Shown piece by piece: positions 1-8,975 of a stretch of 64,000 nucleotides of DNA. The position numbers and the translations under genes are program-made. Position 1 is the stretch's first letter. Every line of letters begins with the position of its first letter. The notes under the pieces were generated by a model that saw only the letters and a list, made by a program, of their open reading frames with translations, searched no databases and was not told where the DNA came from. The stretch comes from Azophilus sp965247035 (GTDB taxonomy: Bacteria; Pseudomonadota; Gammaproteobacteria; Pseudomonadales; Azotimanducaceae): positions 1,426,001-1,490,000 of the forward strand of contig CBDFGJ010000003.1 of assembly GCA_965247035.1 (NCBI GenBank), given 5' to 3'.

Positions 1-1
1 G

Positions 2-397
2 ACCGGCTTTGTCCTGCCTTTGGGCGCGACCGTGAACATGGACGGCACGGCGCTTTATGAGTGCGTGGTCGTCATCTTCATTGCCCAAGTGTACGCTTCC
101 GCGGCCGGCGTGGATTTGGGCATCGCCGAGCAGGCGACCGTTGTGTTGCTCGCGTTGCTCACATCCATCGGTGTGGCCGGCATTCCGGCAGCAAGCCTGG
201 TTGCCATCGCGCTGATTTTGCCGGCGGTGGGCTTGCCGGTGGAAGCCGTCGCCATCGTGCTGGCCGTCGACCGGCTTCTAGACATGTGCCGCACGGCCGT
301 CAATGTCACCAGCGACCTGACCATAGCGGCGTTGGTCGCGCGCAGCGAAGGCGAGTCCCTGTCGGAAATTGGCGCCGCCGCCAAGGTGGACGGTTAG
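2..397 (+). CDS. Dicarboxylate:cation symporter (DAACS family), C-terminal part only
   Basis: The reading frame is open from the first bases of the window, so the start of the gene lies outside it. About 131 C-terminal residues are visible. The NMDGTALYE motif followed by a hydrophobic stretch, then a glycine-rich hairpin-like segment and the stretch DRLLDMCRTAVNVTSDL, are the conserved substrate and cation binding regions of glutamate/aspartate/C4-dicarboxylate symporters (GltP/DctA type). The protein would import acidic amino acids or dicarboxylates across the inner membrane with protons or sodium. The family is clear; the exact substrate cannot be told from this part. The gene ends normally and is followed by a dead transposase gene. 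Confidence 0.9.
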   Translation, partial: TGFVLPLGATVNMDGTALYECVVVIFIAQVYASAAGVDLGIAEQATVVLLALLTSIGVAGIPAASLVAIALILPAVGLPVEAVAIVLAVDRLLDMCRTAVNVTSDLTIAALVARSEGESLSEIGAAAKVDG

Positions 398-639
398 TCG
401 TCAAGGTCTTGCGCCGCCAAGCGTTGCGGGCGTATCCGGCTCACCGGGGCGGGTTGTTGGGAGAGGCGCAACCAGGCTTGCCGCACCCGGGGAACTGATC
501 GTCCGGGCGGTTCTGCGGCAGGAGAGGCGGAAGGTGTTGTTCGAGGAGGTTTGCTCAGCTTCTCCATGGTGTTCTTGCCGATCAGGCATTCCATGGTGTC
601 GTGGTCGGCTCGCTCGGTGAGATCGTCTGGGGTCGAGGG

Positions 640-990
640 TTTTGGAACGGTCTTTTGACGTGCCGGACCGGCTCAGTTGCGAATAATCGAAGTGCCGCGA
701 CCACCTGCAACGCTTGCGCCCGCTGCCGCGACATGGACGAGCTACCGCTGCCCAAGCAGTGCCGCTGGCATCGTTGCGGCTGCAAGCACCAGCTCAGTGT
801 GATCTTCGGCACCACTATGCACGATTCGCACTTGCCGCTGCGCCGTTGGTTCATGGCGATCTACTTGATGGTCGAGTCCTGCAAGGGGATTCCGGCCAAC
901 CAGCTCAAGCGCGTCCCGGCGGGCAACTACCGGACCGCATGGCACTTGTGCCGCAGCATTCGCGAGGCGATGGGAGATGCTCCGCCTGCC
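640..990 (+). pseudogene. IS1595-family transposase remnant
   Basis: The translation contains the N-terminal zinc-ribbon and adjoining segment of IS1595 (ISXO2-like) transposases: a degenerate Cys-rich stretch, then GTTMHDSHLPLRRWFMAIYL and NQLKRVPAGNYRTAWHLC with IREAM, which match the usual pattern 'GTIF.DS.LPLRKW..AIYL...KGI...QL'. After IREAM the similarity stops, and the catalytic DDE domain is missing, so this is a fragment. The first Cys pair is also poorly preserved. No terminal inverted repeats were found. It lies upstream of the acetolactate synthase-like gene, and the intergenic stretch up to that gene (about 990-1150) probably holds that gene's promoter. Confidence 0.75.
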
Positions 991-1150
991 CCACAATCCG
1001 CCGTTCACGGGACCAGTTTTGACGAATGCTGTGCTCGGTACTTTTTGGGTTGTGGCCATGAGGAAAGCAACCGATTTGCTTGTGGCGACAGCGGCGATTG
1101 AGGTACTGTGAGTGCAGCTTTTAGATGATAGACGGTCAGAAGGGGGGAGC

Positions 1151-2803
1151 ATGAAGGCATCGGATTTATTTGTAAAATGCTTGGAAGAAGAATCCATCGA
1201 ATACATCTTCGGCGTACCCGGGGAGGAAAACGCCGACTTCATGATGTCGCTGGAAAAGTCGAACAAGATCAGGTTCGTCCTGTGTCGGCACGAGCAGGGC
1301 GCGGCCTTTATGGCCGAGGTCTACGGACGGCTAACGGGTAGGCCGGCGGGCTGCATGGGCACGCTGGGCCCGGGCTCCACCAACCTGATTACCGGCGTTG
1401 CCGACGCCAACATGGATAGAGCCCCCATGCTGGTGCTCACCGGGCAGGGTTCCTCCGAACGCCTGCACAAGGAGTCGCACCAAGTGATGGACGTGGTGGG
1501 GATGTTCAGGCCGGTCACCAAATGGGCACAGCAGATCGTTAACGAAAACACCATTCCCGAGATTGTGAGTAAGGCGGTGCGGGTTGCCAGCACGGAAAAG
1601 CCGGGTGCGGCGCTCATTGAACTGTCGGAGGACATCGCCAAGCGCAACAGCGATAAACAACCCTTGACGCCCGTGCGTTTTCGCCGACCCGTCGGTGACG
1701 ACAAGTCGGTGGACCGCGCATGGGAAGCCATTCGCAATGCCAAGCGGCCGGTGATTTTGGCCGGTAACGGTTGTATTCGGCGGCGAGCGTCCAAGCAGCT
1801 ACGGCTGTTCTGTGAGGCGACCGGCGTCGGCGTCATCTCCACCTTTATGGCTAAGGGCAGCGTCGATATGGATGCGGACTACTGCCTCTACACCATCGGC
1901 CTGCAATCGGCTGACTATGCCTTTCTCGCCGTTGAAGCAGCGGATCTGATCATCGCTTTAGGTTTTGACATGGTGGAGTACCATCCCCGGCTCTGGAACC
2001 CGAACGGCCTGAAGCAGGTAGTTCATGCAGACTTTCTGCCGGCCGAGATTGATGAGCACTATCATCCGGAATATGAAATCGTGGGTGACCTTGCCCATAC
2101 CCTGTGGATGCTGAATGAACGGGTGGCGGCGGCACCGCTGCCGGAATGGGACCTCAGTTTCCAGCGGCAGGCGCGCGCCGATATGAAGGCGGTGCTGGAG
2201 AGGCACAAGGATGACGCGAGCGAAGGCGTTATCAAACCGCAGAAAGTCCTCTGGGACGTGCGCCAGGAGATGAATGCGGACGACGTGCTGCTCTCCGACG
2301 TGGGAGCGCACAAAATGTGGGTGGCGCGGCATTATCAGTGCCATGAGCCCAACACCTGCCTCATCCCTAACGGCTTCTGTTCCATGGGCTTTGCCTTGCC
2401 GGGCGCCATCGCCGCGTCTCTTGTCTACCCGGACAGGAATATCCTGTCGATTTGTGGCGATGCGGGCTTCCTCATGAACGTGCAGGAAATGGAAACGGCG
2501 AAGCGGCTCGGCGGCAACTTGACCGTGATGGTCTGGGAAGACCATGCGTATGGGCTGATTGCCTGGAAGCAAACCAACCAATTCGGCCGGCACACGGCCC
2601 TCAGCTTCAATAACCCCAACTGGATGCAATTAGCGGAAGCTTTCGACTGGCATGGGCATCAAGTGAGCCGGTCGAAAGACCTAGCAGGCGTGATCCGCGC
2701 AGCGCTCGCCGAGAAAGGCCCTAGCCTGATTGCCATTCCGATCGATTACCGGGAAAACCTCAAGCTCTCGAATGAAATGGGCAAGATTGAATTCAGCATT
2801 TGA
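1151..2803 (+). CDS. Acetolactate synthase-type thiamine diphosphate enzyme, large subunit
   Basis: A 550-residue protein in the TPP-dependent acetolactate synthase family, which condenses two pyruvates (or pyruvate and 2-oxobutyrate). The N-terminal PYR domain shows the catalytic glutamate context (FGVPGEEN and CRHEQGAAFMAEVYGR) and the GTLGPGSTN stretch. The C-terminal domain shows the metal/TPP motif beginning GDAGFLMN and ending in DHAYGLIAWKQ. The ATG at 1151 is chosen because a purine-rich ribosome site (AGGGGGGAGC) lies just before it. No small regulatory subunit follows, which fits the catabolic or stand-alone enzymes better than the feedback-regulated biosynthetic IlvB, so no symbol is given. 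It could also be a related oxoacid decarboxylase. Confidence 0.85.
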   Translation: MKASDLFVKCLEEESIEYIFGVPGEENADFMMSLEKSNKIRFVLCRHEQGAAFMAEVYGRLTGRPAGCMGTLGPGSTNLITGVADANMDRAPMLVLTGQGSSERLHKESHQVMDVVGMFRPVTKWAQQIVNENTIPEIVSKAVRVASTEKPGAALIELSEDIAKRNSDKQPLTPVRFRRPVGDDKSVDRAWEAIRNAKRPVILAGNGCIRRRASKQLRLFCEATGVGVISTFMAKGSVDMDADYCLYTIGLQSADYAFLAVEAADLIIALGFDMVEYHPRLWNPNGLKQVVHADFLPAEIDEHYHPEYEIVGDLAHTLWMLNERVAAAPLPEWDLSFQRQARADMKAVLERHKDDASEGVIKPQKVLWDVRQEMNADDVLLSDVGAHKMWVARHYQCHEPNTCLIPNGFCSMGFALPGAIAASLVYPDRNILSICGDAGFLMNVQEMETAKRLGGNLTVMVWEDHAYGLIAWKQTNQFGRHTALSFNNPNWMQLAEAFDWHGHQVSRSKDLAGVIRAALAEKGPSLIAIPIDYRENLKLSNEMGKIEFSI

Positions 2804-2893
2804 AGGCTTAAGCTGTGGGTTCAAGCTATCGAGCGTGGATCCCGCGCCTTAAACAAGGCCCTTCAGTATTGCACACATTGCCAAACAACCTAG

Positions 2894-2976
2894 GGAGCCT
2901 TTGATTAAATCCCAAAGATTGACCATTGCAGGGCGGCTGAATAATTTATTTCCTATTTTCAATGATTTACAAGTCA
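2894..2976. repeat. Dispersed repeat, copy 1 (likely IS5-type terminal remnant)
   Basis: This stretch starts GGAGCCTTTGATTAAAT and ends near TTTTCAATGAT. It aligns along its length with the start of the block at 34385, which starts GGAACCTCTGATTAAAT and has TTTTCAATGAC at the same distance. The GGAACCTCTGA-type end is what IS5-like elements carry at their termini, so both are read as left-over element ends. It ends right at the stop codon of the downstream pilin gene. Confidence 0.6.
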
Positions 2977-2980
2977 CCAA

Positions 2981-3370
2981 TTAGCATCGCACCCAGATTG
3001 GCAGCCCGACGCAGACGGTAGTGCCAGCGGTGTCGGTGGCCGTTACTTGGTAGTTGCCGTCGCCGCCATCGGCAATCCTGTAGGTGGTAGCGTCCCCAGT
3101 GCTGGGACGCCAAGAGATGGCGGCAGTGATTTCCGCTGCGTTGGCGGCTTCAAGCAAATAGCTTCCGGTGCGCAGGCGATGGTCTTCCTGAAACAGCGCC
3201 AACGTGTTGATTCCGGCGAGTAATGCGCCTTCCCGTGAGGTCTGCACATAATCTCGGTACAGCGGTACGGCCACTGCCGAAAGGATGGCGATGATCGCCA
3301 GCGCCACCAATAGCTCAAGCAGGCTGAAGCCAACTTGCCTTGGGCGATGGGCTTCTAGATGCCGTCCCAA
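2981..3370 (-). CDS. Type IV pilin-like protein (minor or second pilin)
   Basis: A 129-residue protein with a class III (prepilin) signal: a short basic leader, then G|FSLLELLVALAIIAILSAVAVP, with glutamate at mature position 5 as needed for assembly and methylation. Two cysteines near the C-terminus (VCVGLPIWVRC) could form the disulfide loop typical of pilins, here very small. No ATG is available; the likely start is a TTG at 3370 preceded by a GAGAGG-like ribosome site, which overlaps the end of the upstream pilin gene by 16 bases and suggests translational coupling. It would be processed by the PilD encoded at 7405. Whether it is the major subunit or a minor pilin cannot be told. Confidence 0.82.
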   Translation of the reverse strand: MGRHLEAHRPRQVGFSLLELLVALAIIAILSAVAVPLYRDYVQTSREGALLAGINTLALFQEDHRLRTGSYLLEAANAAEITAAISWRPSTGDATTYRIADGGDGNYQVTATDTAGTTVCVGLPIWVRC

Positions 3371-3858
3371 TTTGCCTCTCGCGTTGCGGTGGTTGCGAAC
3401 CCATAGATTATGGGCCGCTCAAAGGTGGCGAGCCAATTCCCCGCTTGCAAGGTTCCGGTTACCCGGACGCCAATGGCGCCGGTAGTGGTGTTCCCGGCCC
3501 CCGCCACATAAGCTGGGCCGCCGCCAGGTGCACTGCCGCCGTTGGAGTTGAGCAAGGCGACAAGTCCAGCTTGGTTGTAGTCGCCGCTGCTGTCCGCAGT
3601 GGCTAAGTTAGCGATACGCCCGATGGCCAATTCCGCCTGAATTTTGTGCATCTCGTTTTCTGCAAGACGAGCGCCCGCTTCAAAGTGGTGGGCGACCTTG
3701 GACATGTTCGCGTTCTCGATGTAGTTCCGATAGGCCGGTACGGCTACAGCACCGAGTATGCCAATTATGGCGATGACGATCATCAATTCGATGAGGGTGA
3801 AGCCATCTGAGCGCACATAACCCGTTGGGCAATGATGGTGTTTGGGATATCCGTTCAT
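3355..3858 (-). CDS. pilA: Type IV pilin, PilA-like
   Basis: About 167 residues. A leader ending in SDG is followed by the hydrophobic pilin helix FTLIELMIVIAIIGILGAVA, with glutamate at mature position 5 and the G|F cleavage site of prepilin peptidase. The start is taken at 3858 because a GGA-rich site precedes it; an in-frame start at 3885 would lengthen the leader. The globular part is Ala/Gly-rich and lacks an obvious C-terminal cysteine pair. The gene is divergent from pilBCD at 4131, the arrangement known from Pseudomonas-type pilus loci, so it is probably the major pilin. It overlaps the following pilin gene by 16 bases. Confidence 0.85.
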   Translation of the reverse strand: MNGYPKHHHCPTGYVRSDGFTLIELMIVIAIIGILGAVAVPAYRNYIENANMSKVAHHFEAGARLAENEMHKIQAELAIGRIANLATADSSGDYNQAGLVALLNSNGGSAPGGGPAYVAGAGNTTTGAIGVRVTGTLQAGNWLATFERPIIYGFATTATREANWDGI

Positions 3859-4130
3859 ATTTCCAATTGTCCATTCAGTGGCCATTGTTGTGGCCGGGCG
3901 GGGGCACCTAGCCTAATGCACAAAACCTTAGCTGGAATTGAGAATTGGCGTCATGACCAATGTGCCCGCCTGGCCGTAGGACAGCGCCACCGCGTCATTT
4001 GGGCCTTTGGCCTAGGGCTTTGTCATCCCTTGCTGCGGACCGCTTAGCATTGCCGCCACAAGAAACAGGGGCAATTCTCACATTTTGAAGCGCGTTAGTC
4101 CGCTTAACGGCCTTGAGCGATCACTAGACA

Positions 4131-5879
4131 ATGCACTCCATGCAGACTGAGAACAAGGCTATGAGCGGCTTGACCAAGCGGTTGGTGGAGCAGGGCTTGC
4201 TGGATGCGGCAACGCTGGCGAGTGCCGCCAAAGCCTGTGCCGATGGTGAAACGGTCATCGCCCGCTTGGTGAGCAGCGGCGGCCTGAGTGCCGGCGCGGT
4301 CGCTGCCGGGGCGATGCAAGCGTATCGTCTGCCGCTGCTTGATCTTGATGCCGTCGCCTTGGAACGCATTCAGGAAGCATTGGTTGAAGAAGGCGTCTTC
4401 CTGCGGCCCAACGTGCTGCCCATAAAACGCCAGCGTCGCCGCCTCTGCGTGGCGGTGGCGGACCCGGCTGATCTGTCGGCGTTGGATTCGGTCAAACTGG
4501 CGGCCGATTCGCAGTTGGCGCCCGTGTTGGTTGAAGTGGACAAACTCAAGAACGTCATTCATCAAGTTCGCCAATCCGGCCCCGTCTTCGGCTTCGGCAC
4601 CGGCCTGGGTCCTGATTTGGAGAGCTTGGACGAAGAGATCCTGGCGGTGGACCCGGGGGCGGAGGACGCTGACGAGCCCTTCGGCACCGCCGTTGTCGAT
4701 GAAGCCCCCATCGTGCGTTTCGTCAACCAGGTGTTGCTTGATGCAATCAACAAGGGGGCGTCGGACATCCACTTTGAACCTCTTGAGGAATCCTACCGTA
4801 TCCGCTTCAGGACGGATGGTGTGCTATCGGAAGTGGCTAAGCCGCCCAAGCGCTTGGGCCGAAGATTAGCTGCGCGGCTGAAGGTCATGGCGGCGCTCGA
4901 CATCGCCGAACGACGGCTGCCCCAGGACGGGCGCATAAAGATCAAGCTGTCCAGATCCCGCACGCTTGACCTGCGCATGAACACCCTGCCCACCCTTTGG
5001 GGGGAAAAGGTGGTGCTGCGCATCCTCGACCCATCCGACGCCCGCCTTGGCGTGGATGCCTTGGGTTTTGACGAGAGGCAGAAGGCCCTGTTTCTGGAGG
5101 CGCTCAGGCGACCGGAGGGAATCGTGCTGGTTACTGGACCCACCGGCAGCGGCAAGACCGTGACCCTGTATACGGGCCTCAATCTGCTCAACACGCCCGA
5201 ACGAAACATCGCCACCGCCGAAGACCCGGTTGAGATCAACCTGGAAGGGATCAATCAAGTCAATGTGAACACTAAAGTGGGGCTCAACTTTGCAGCCACC
5301 TTGCGCGCCTTTCTGCGCCAGGACCCGGATGTGCTGATGGTGGGCGAAATAAGGGATTTGGAGACGGCTGAAATTGCCATGCAGGCTTCCCAGACCGGAC
5401 ATTTAGTGCTGTCCACCCTGCATACCAATTCGGCCGCGGAAACGCTTACGCGCTTGCGCAACATCGGCGTTCCGGCGTTCAACCTGGCCACCTCGATCGT
5501 TCTGATCATCGCGCAACGATTGGTGCGGCGCCTGTGCCAGGAATGCCGGTTGCCCTTTGAGGCACCGGCGGAACTGCTTCTGCGCCAAGGCTTTGGGCGG
5601 CAGCTAGTGGCGCAGGGGCTGAGCCTGTTTCAAGCCGCGGCCGAAGGTTGTTCGCATTGCCGTAATGGCTATAGGGGCCGCATCGGCGTTTACGAGATAA
5701 TGCGGATCACGCCTGAGATCACGCGCATTATCATGGACGATGGCGACGCCCTGAGCTTGGCGAAGCAGGCTCGCGAACATGGCTACCCAAGCCTGCGCGC
5801 TTCCTGTCTGGTCAAGGTCGCTGCTGGCGTAACCAGCTTGGTGGAGGCCAACCGCGTCGCCCCGGCGGAGCAGTGCTGA
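4131..5879 (+). CDS. pilB: Type IV pilus assembly ATPase PilB
   Basis: A 582-residue cytoplasmic hexameric ATPase that powers pilus extension. The N-terminal T2SSE domain precedes the ATPase core with Walker A GPTGSGKT at residues 336-343, the Asp box RQDPDVLMVGEIRD, the His box and a C-terminal zinc tetracysteine (CQEC...CSHC). Three in-frame ATGs occur close together (4131, 4140, 4161). The third has a GAGAACAAGG stretch in front of it and gives a start MSGLTKRLV, typical of PilB, so the true protein may be 10 residues shorter. It is the first gene of pilB-pilC-pilD and divergent from the pilins. Confidence 0.95.
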   Translation: MHSMQTENKAMSGLTKRLVEQGLLDAATLASAAKACADGETVIARLVSSGGLSAGAVAAGAMQAYRLPLLDLDAVALERIQEALVEEGVFLRPNVLPIKRQRRRLCVAVADPADLSALDSVKLAADSQLAPVLVEVDKLKNVIHQVRQSGPVFGFGTGLGPDLESLDEEILAVDPGAEDADEPFGTAVVDEAPIVRFVNQVLLDAINKGASDIHFEPLEESYRIRFRTDGVLSEVAKPPKRLGRRLAARLKVMAALDIAERRLPQDGRIKIKLSRSRTLDLRMNTLPTLWGEKVVLRILDPSDARLGVDALGFDERQKALFLEALRRPEGIVLVTGPTGSGKTVTLYTGLNLLNTPERNIATAEDPVEINLEGINQVNVNTKVGLNFAATLRAFLRQDPDVLMVGEIRDLETAEIAMQASQTGHLVLSTLHTNSAAETLTRLRNIGVPAFNLATSIVLIIAQRLVRRLCQECRLPFEAPAELLLRQGFGRQLVAQGLSLFQAAAEGCSHCRNGYRGRIGVYEIMRITPEITRIIMDDGDALSLAKQAREHGYPSLRASCLVKVAAGVTSLVEANRVAPAEQC

Positions 5880-6010
5880 TGTTCTGTTTTACGCTGGTGC
5901 CGGAGGGCTTTGCAGTGGGCGATGATGGAATCGGCCTGCGCGAGCAGGGGGTGATGCGGGCCGCAGGGAAGGCGCTCAGGGGTTCCCCAACGCTTGGAGA
6001 GCAGTGAGAA

Positions 6011-7213
6011 ATGGCCACCTACATTTGGCAAGACGCCGGCGACGCCAGTGGTGAAATCACTAGCGAAACCGCCGCCATGGCCAAGGCCGTCCTGCGCCGC
6101 AAGGGTATCGAACCGGTCCGGGTGCGCCGCAAACGCAAAGTCTTGCCTCTGTTTTCCTTGCAAAAGGGCGGCCGGCCGAATGCGAAGGACATCGCCGCCT
6201 TCACCCGTCAGGTGGCGACCATGGTGCAAGCTGGGGTGCCTTTGGTGCGATCTTTTGAAATCATCGCCGAGGGCTTCGAGAAGCCTCGGATGCAAGAGCT
6301 GGTGCTGGCGGTTCGCGATGGCGTGGCCGGCGGCGATAGTTTTGCGTCTGTCTTGGCAAGACATCCGCGGCACTTTGACTCGCTGTATTGCAGCCTAGTG
6401 GACGCGGGCGAGCAGGCGGGGTCGCTGGACAGCATGTTGGGCCAGATCGCCGGATACCAGGCAAAGGCGCAGGCCTTGAAGGCCAAGGTGAAAAAGGCGA
6501 TGACCTATCCCACTGCCGTCATTTTGGTGGCGATTATTGTCACCGCCATCCTGCTCATTGAGGTCGTGCCCCGTTTTGAGGATGTCTTTGCCAGCTTTGA
6601 CGCCGAATTGCCCGCGTTCACCCGTTGGACGATTAGCCTGTCGAGATGGGTGCAGGCCGCTTGGTTGCCGGGCTTGATCGCACTCGGTGGCGGTGCCGCG
6701 TTGCTACGGCTGGCCGTAGGCCGCAGCGCGCTTTTGCGCCGCGCCTTAGACATCCTCATCTTGAAGATGCCCATTGCCGGGGGCATCATCAAAATGAGCA
6801 TTTTGGCCCGTTACGGCAGAACGCTCGCCACCACTTTCGCCGCCGGCGTCCCGCTGATCGAAGCGCTGGGTTCGGTGGCGGCGGCCACCGGCAACAGGCT
6901 CTTCGAGGAAGCCATCATGAACATTCGGGATGAGGTGACGACAGGGCAGTCGCTGCACCTAGCCATGAATGAATCGAGGCGCTTTCCCGGCATGATGGTG
7001 CAAATGGTGATGATTGGCGAGGAGGCAGGCGCTCTTGATGACATGCTGGCGAAATCCGCAACCTATTATGAAGAACAGGTCGATAATCAAGTGGACAACC
7101 TGACCGCGCTGATGGAGCCTCTGATCATGTCCGTGCTGGGGGTGTTGATCGGCGGCCTCATCATCGCCATGTATTTGCCGATCTTTCAGCTTGGCGCTGT
7201 GGTGGGGGGCTGA
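6011..7213 (+). CDS. pilC: Type IV pilus inner-membrane platform protein PilC
   Basis: A 400-residue polytopic inner-membrane protein with two T2SSF domains, each followed by hydrophobic segments (for example MTYPTAVILVAIIVTAILLI, and near the C-terminus LIMSVLGVLIGGLIIAMYLP). It is the platform on which PilB assembles pilin subunits. The motif FTRQVATMVQAGVPLVRSFE is the usual start of the first domain. A GGAGAGC site precedes the ATG. It lies 131 bases after pilB, with no other gene between. Length is normal for the family. Confidence 0.95.
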   Translation: MATYIWQDAGDASGEITSETAAMAKAVLRRKGIEPVRVRRKRKVLPLFSLQKGGRPNAKDIAAFTRQVATMVQAGVPLVRSFEIIAEGFEKPRMQELVLAVRDGVAGGDSFASVLARHPRHFDSLYCSLVDAGEQAGSLDSMLGQIAGYQAKAQALKAKVKKAMTYPTAVILVAIIVTAILLIEVVPRFEDVFASFDAELPAFTRWTISLSRWVQAAWLPGLIALGGGAALLRLAVGRSALLRRALDILILKMPIAGGIIKMSILARYGRTLATTFAAGVPLIEALGSVAAATGNRLFEEAIMNIRDEVTTGQSLHLAMNESRRFPGMMVQMVMIGEEAGALDDMLAKSATYYEEQVDNQVDNLTALMEPLIMSVLGVLIGGLIIAMYLPIFQLGAVVGG

Positions 7214-7283
7214 CGCAAAGTGGGCGGGCGATATGGCCGTTGCATGGTGCGAAAGGTGAATCGGAAACAAGCCGCAGGCGTTG

Positions 7284-7376
7284 AGGACCCATCGGTGACA
7301 GTGCGCGGCGCTGAAGTCGAGGATGGCCGCCGGAGGCGCAGATGAGATTTAAAGGACGCATCGGTGACAGTGCGCG
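7284..7376. repeat. Pair of 24-bp direct repeats upstream of pilD
   Basis: The sequence AGGACSCATCGGTGACAGTG followed by CGCG occurs at 7284-7307 and again at 7353-7376 with a single mismatch, 69 bases apart start to start. They lie in the 191-base gap between pilC and pilD. They could be a regulatory site or a leftover of a repeat element. Confidence 0.6.
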
Positions 7377-7404
7377 TTGTTGAAGGGTCTAGGGGAACTG
7401 AACG

Positions 7405-8280
7405 ATGACCGCCCTTGGCGTCAATGCTTGGGTCTTGGGTTTCTGGCTGGTTGGCGTTGGCCTTTGCGTCGGCAGTTTCCTGAATGTGCTGATTCACCGG
7501 CTGCCGATGATGCTGGACAGGCAATGGCGGCAAGAGGCCCAAGCACACCTTGGCGCTAAGGATGGCGGCGAGAGTGAGGACGGCCGCCGGACCGGGAGCG
7601 AGAAGCGCTTCAATCTTGTGCTGCCTAGATCCCGTTGCCCTAGTTGCGGGCGTCAAATCCGGGCGCTGGAGAACATCCCTCTTCTGAGCTGGATCTGGCT
7701 GCGTGGAAAGTGCGCCGGCTGTGCTGCGCTCATCAGCCTGCGCTACCCCTTGGTGGAAGTTTTGGGGGTTGTTGCGGCGCTGGCTTCGGTGACGACCTAT
7801 GGTCTCGGCTGGCTCGCTCTGGTGGTGGCGGTCTACCTATGGGTGTTGATTGCCTTGGCGTTCATCGACCTTGAAACTGGGCTGCTGCCAGACCAGCTGA
7901 CCCTGCCCTTGCTGTGGTTGGGCCTGCTGGTCAACTTGGCGGGGAGTTTGACCCCCCTAGCCGCTGCTGTGGCCGGTGCCGCCGGTGGCTACGTCGCCCT
8001 TTGGGCCGTTTACTGGCTGTTCAAATTGGTGACCGGCAAGGAGGGCATAGGCTATGGGGACTTCAAGCTGTTCGCCGCAATAGGCGCTTGGCTTGGTTGG
8101 CAAGTGTTGCCGGCGGTGGTGCTGACGGCCGCCTTAGGCGGGTTGGTTTTTGCGTTGTCCGGCATTGTTCTGCGCCGCCGAGAGGTTCGCCAACCCATAG
8201 CCTTTGGCCCCTTCCTCGCCGCCGCCGGTGCCGCTGCCCTAATCTGGCGCGATGAGTTCGCCTCCATGCTCCGGCTTTGA
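7405..8280 (+). CDS. pilD: Prepilin peptidase / N-methyltransferase PilD
   Basis: A 291-residue integral membrane aspartic peptidase that cuts the leader from prepilins and N-methylates the new N-terminus. The cytoplasmic loop carries the zinc tetracysteine (CPSCG...CAGC). The catalytic aspartates are in DLETGLLPD and in the GYGDFK motif. About eight hydrophobic segments are visible. It starts at an ATG preceded by AGGGGA. It would process both pilins encoded at 2981-3858. It is separated from pilC by 191 bases that contain a repeat pair, so it may have its own promoter. Confidence 0.94.
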   Translation: MTALGVNAWVLGFWLVGVGLCVGSFLNVLIHRLPMMLDRQWRQEAQAHLGAKDGGESEDGRRTGSEKRFNLVLPRSRCPSCGRQIRALENIPLLSWIWLRGKCAGCAALISLRYPLVEVLGVVAALASVTTYGLGWLALVVAVYLWVLIALAFIDLETGLLPDQLTLPLLWLGLLVNLAGSLTPLAAAVAGAAGGYVALWAVYWLFKLVTGKEGIGYGDFKLFAAIGAWLGWQVLPAVVLTAALGGLVFALSGIVLRRREVRQPIAFGPFLAAAGAAALIWRDEFASMLRL

Positions 8281-8409
8281 GGGCACTTGTGGCTTGCGTC
8301 TTGGGGTCGGGGGTGGGCTTTCCGCGATCAGAAGCAGTAGCTCCAGGATGGTGCGACGAGGGTGAAGGAGGAACTGCTGGCGTTGAGCTGGGATAGACGG
8401 GAAGGCTTC

Positions 8410-8600
8410 TCTAGCCTGTTTATTGCATGAGTGCTTCGGTTGAGGGTGCGGTTCGGGCTGGCCTTGTGGCGTGCATCGACCATGGCCCGGGTCAGCCCCA
8501 TCCGTCGGTCGATCTGAACGAGCAGCCCGATACCGCCATTGCTACTGATATCGCCACCACTGAAATCGGTTTCAACATGACGGCGTTTAACAGATGAGAC
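8410..8600 (-). pseudogene. IS1380-family transposase N-terminal remnant
   Basis: Read on the minus strand, the frame gives ETDFSGGDISSNGGIGLLVQ followed by a segment with DRRMGLTRAMVDARHK. This matches the N-terminal part of IS1380 transposases ('..DFDGG.LSSDGGLLLLRE.DRRLGLT..L'). No start, DDE domain or full-length frame is present, so this is a broken leftover. About 50 bases of it (8412-8463) recur at 27497-27548, next to the truncated rsmI. The rest of the gap 8281-8975 contains nothing else I recognise apart from the small frame at 8734-8907. Confidence 0.55.
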
Positions 8601-8733
8601 CGGTGCGAATTGGGTTGAATCTGTTTATTCTGGCGTGTTTTCCAGGATTTTGGCGAGGCTGTTTTGAGCGGGTTTCCGGCCTGTCGTGGCCCCGAAACTT
8701 GCGGTTTGGGGCGAATTCGGACGGACCCCGCTC

Positions 8734-8907
8734 CTAGGCGGCCATCAACTCGATTCGATTGGCCGCTTGCGGCAGGTTCATGGTCGTCGCCTTGAAGGTC
8801 AGTCGGGATTCCGCAACAGTCTTCAGCTGGAGATTGGAGCGAAGTTTGGCCGCATTTCCATCACGTCGGAATGCCTTTCTGTGAAGGTCTAATACCCTAA
8901 TTTGCAT
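8734..8907 (-). CDS. Small hypothetical frame, 57 residues
   Basis: A short ATG-started frame on the minus strand, Leu- and Arg-rich, ending with the residues RIELMAA. I do not recognise it. No clear ribosome site precedes it. It lies just downstream of argJ on the same strand and immediately upstream of the IS1380 remnant, so it may itself be a decayed piece of a mobile element or not a gene at all. Confidence 0.2.
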   Translation of the reverse strand: MQIRVLDLHRKAFRRDGNAAKLRSNLQLKTVAESRLTFKATTMNLPQAANRIELMAA

Positions 8908-8975
8908 GGTGTTTACGATGTTTTTCTATCCATTTCGTGAAATATTTGGACTCGGGAGAGCTTGACATCTATTTG

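Noticed and set aside
8686..8892. A 68-residue plus-strand frame downstream of pilD
   Set aside because: No ribosome site, no recognisable features, and it lies among mobile-element remnants.
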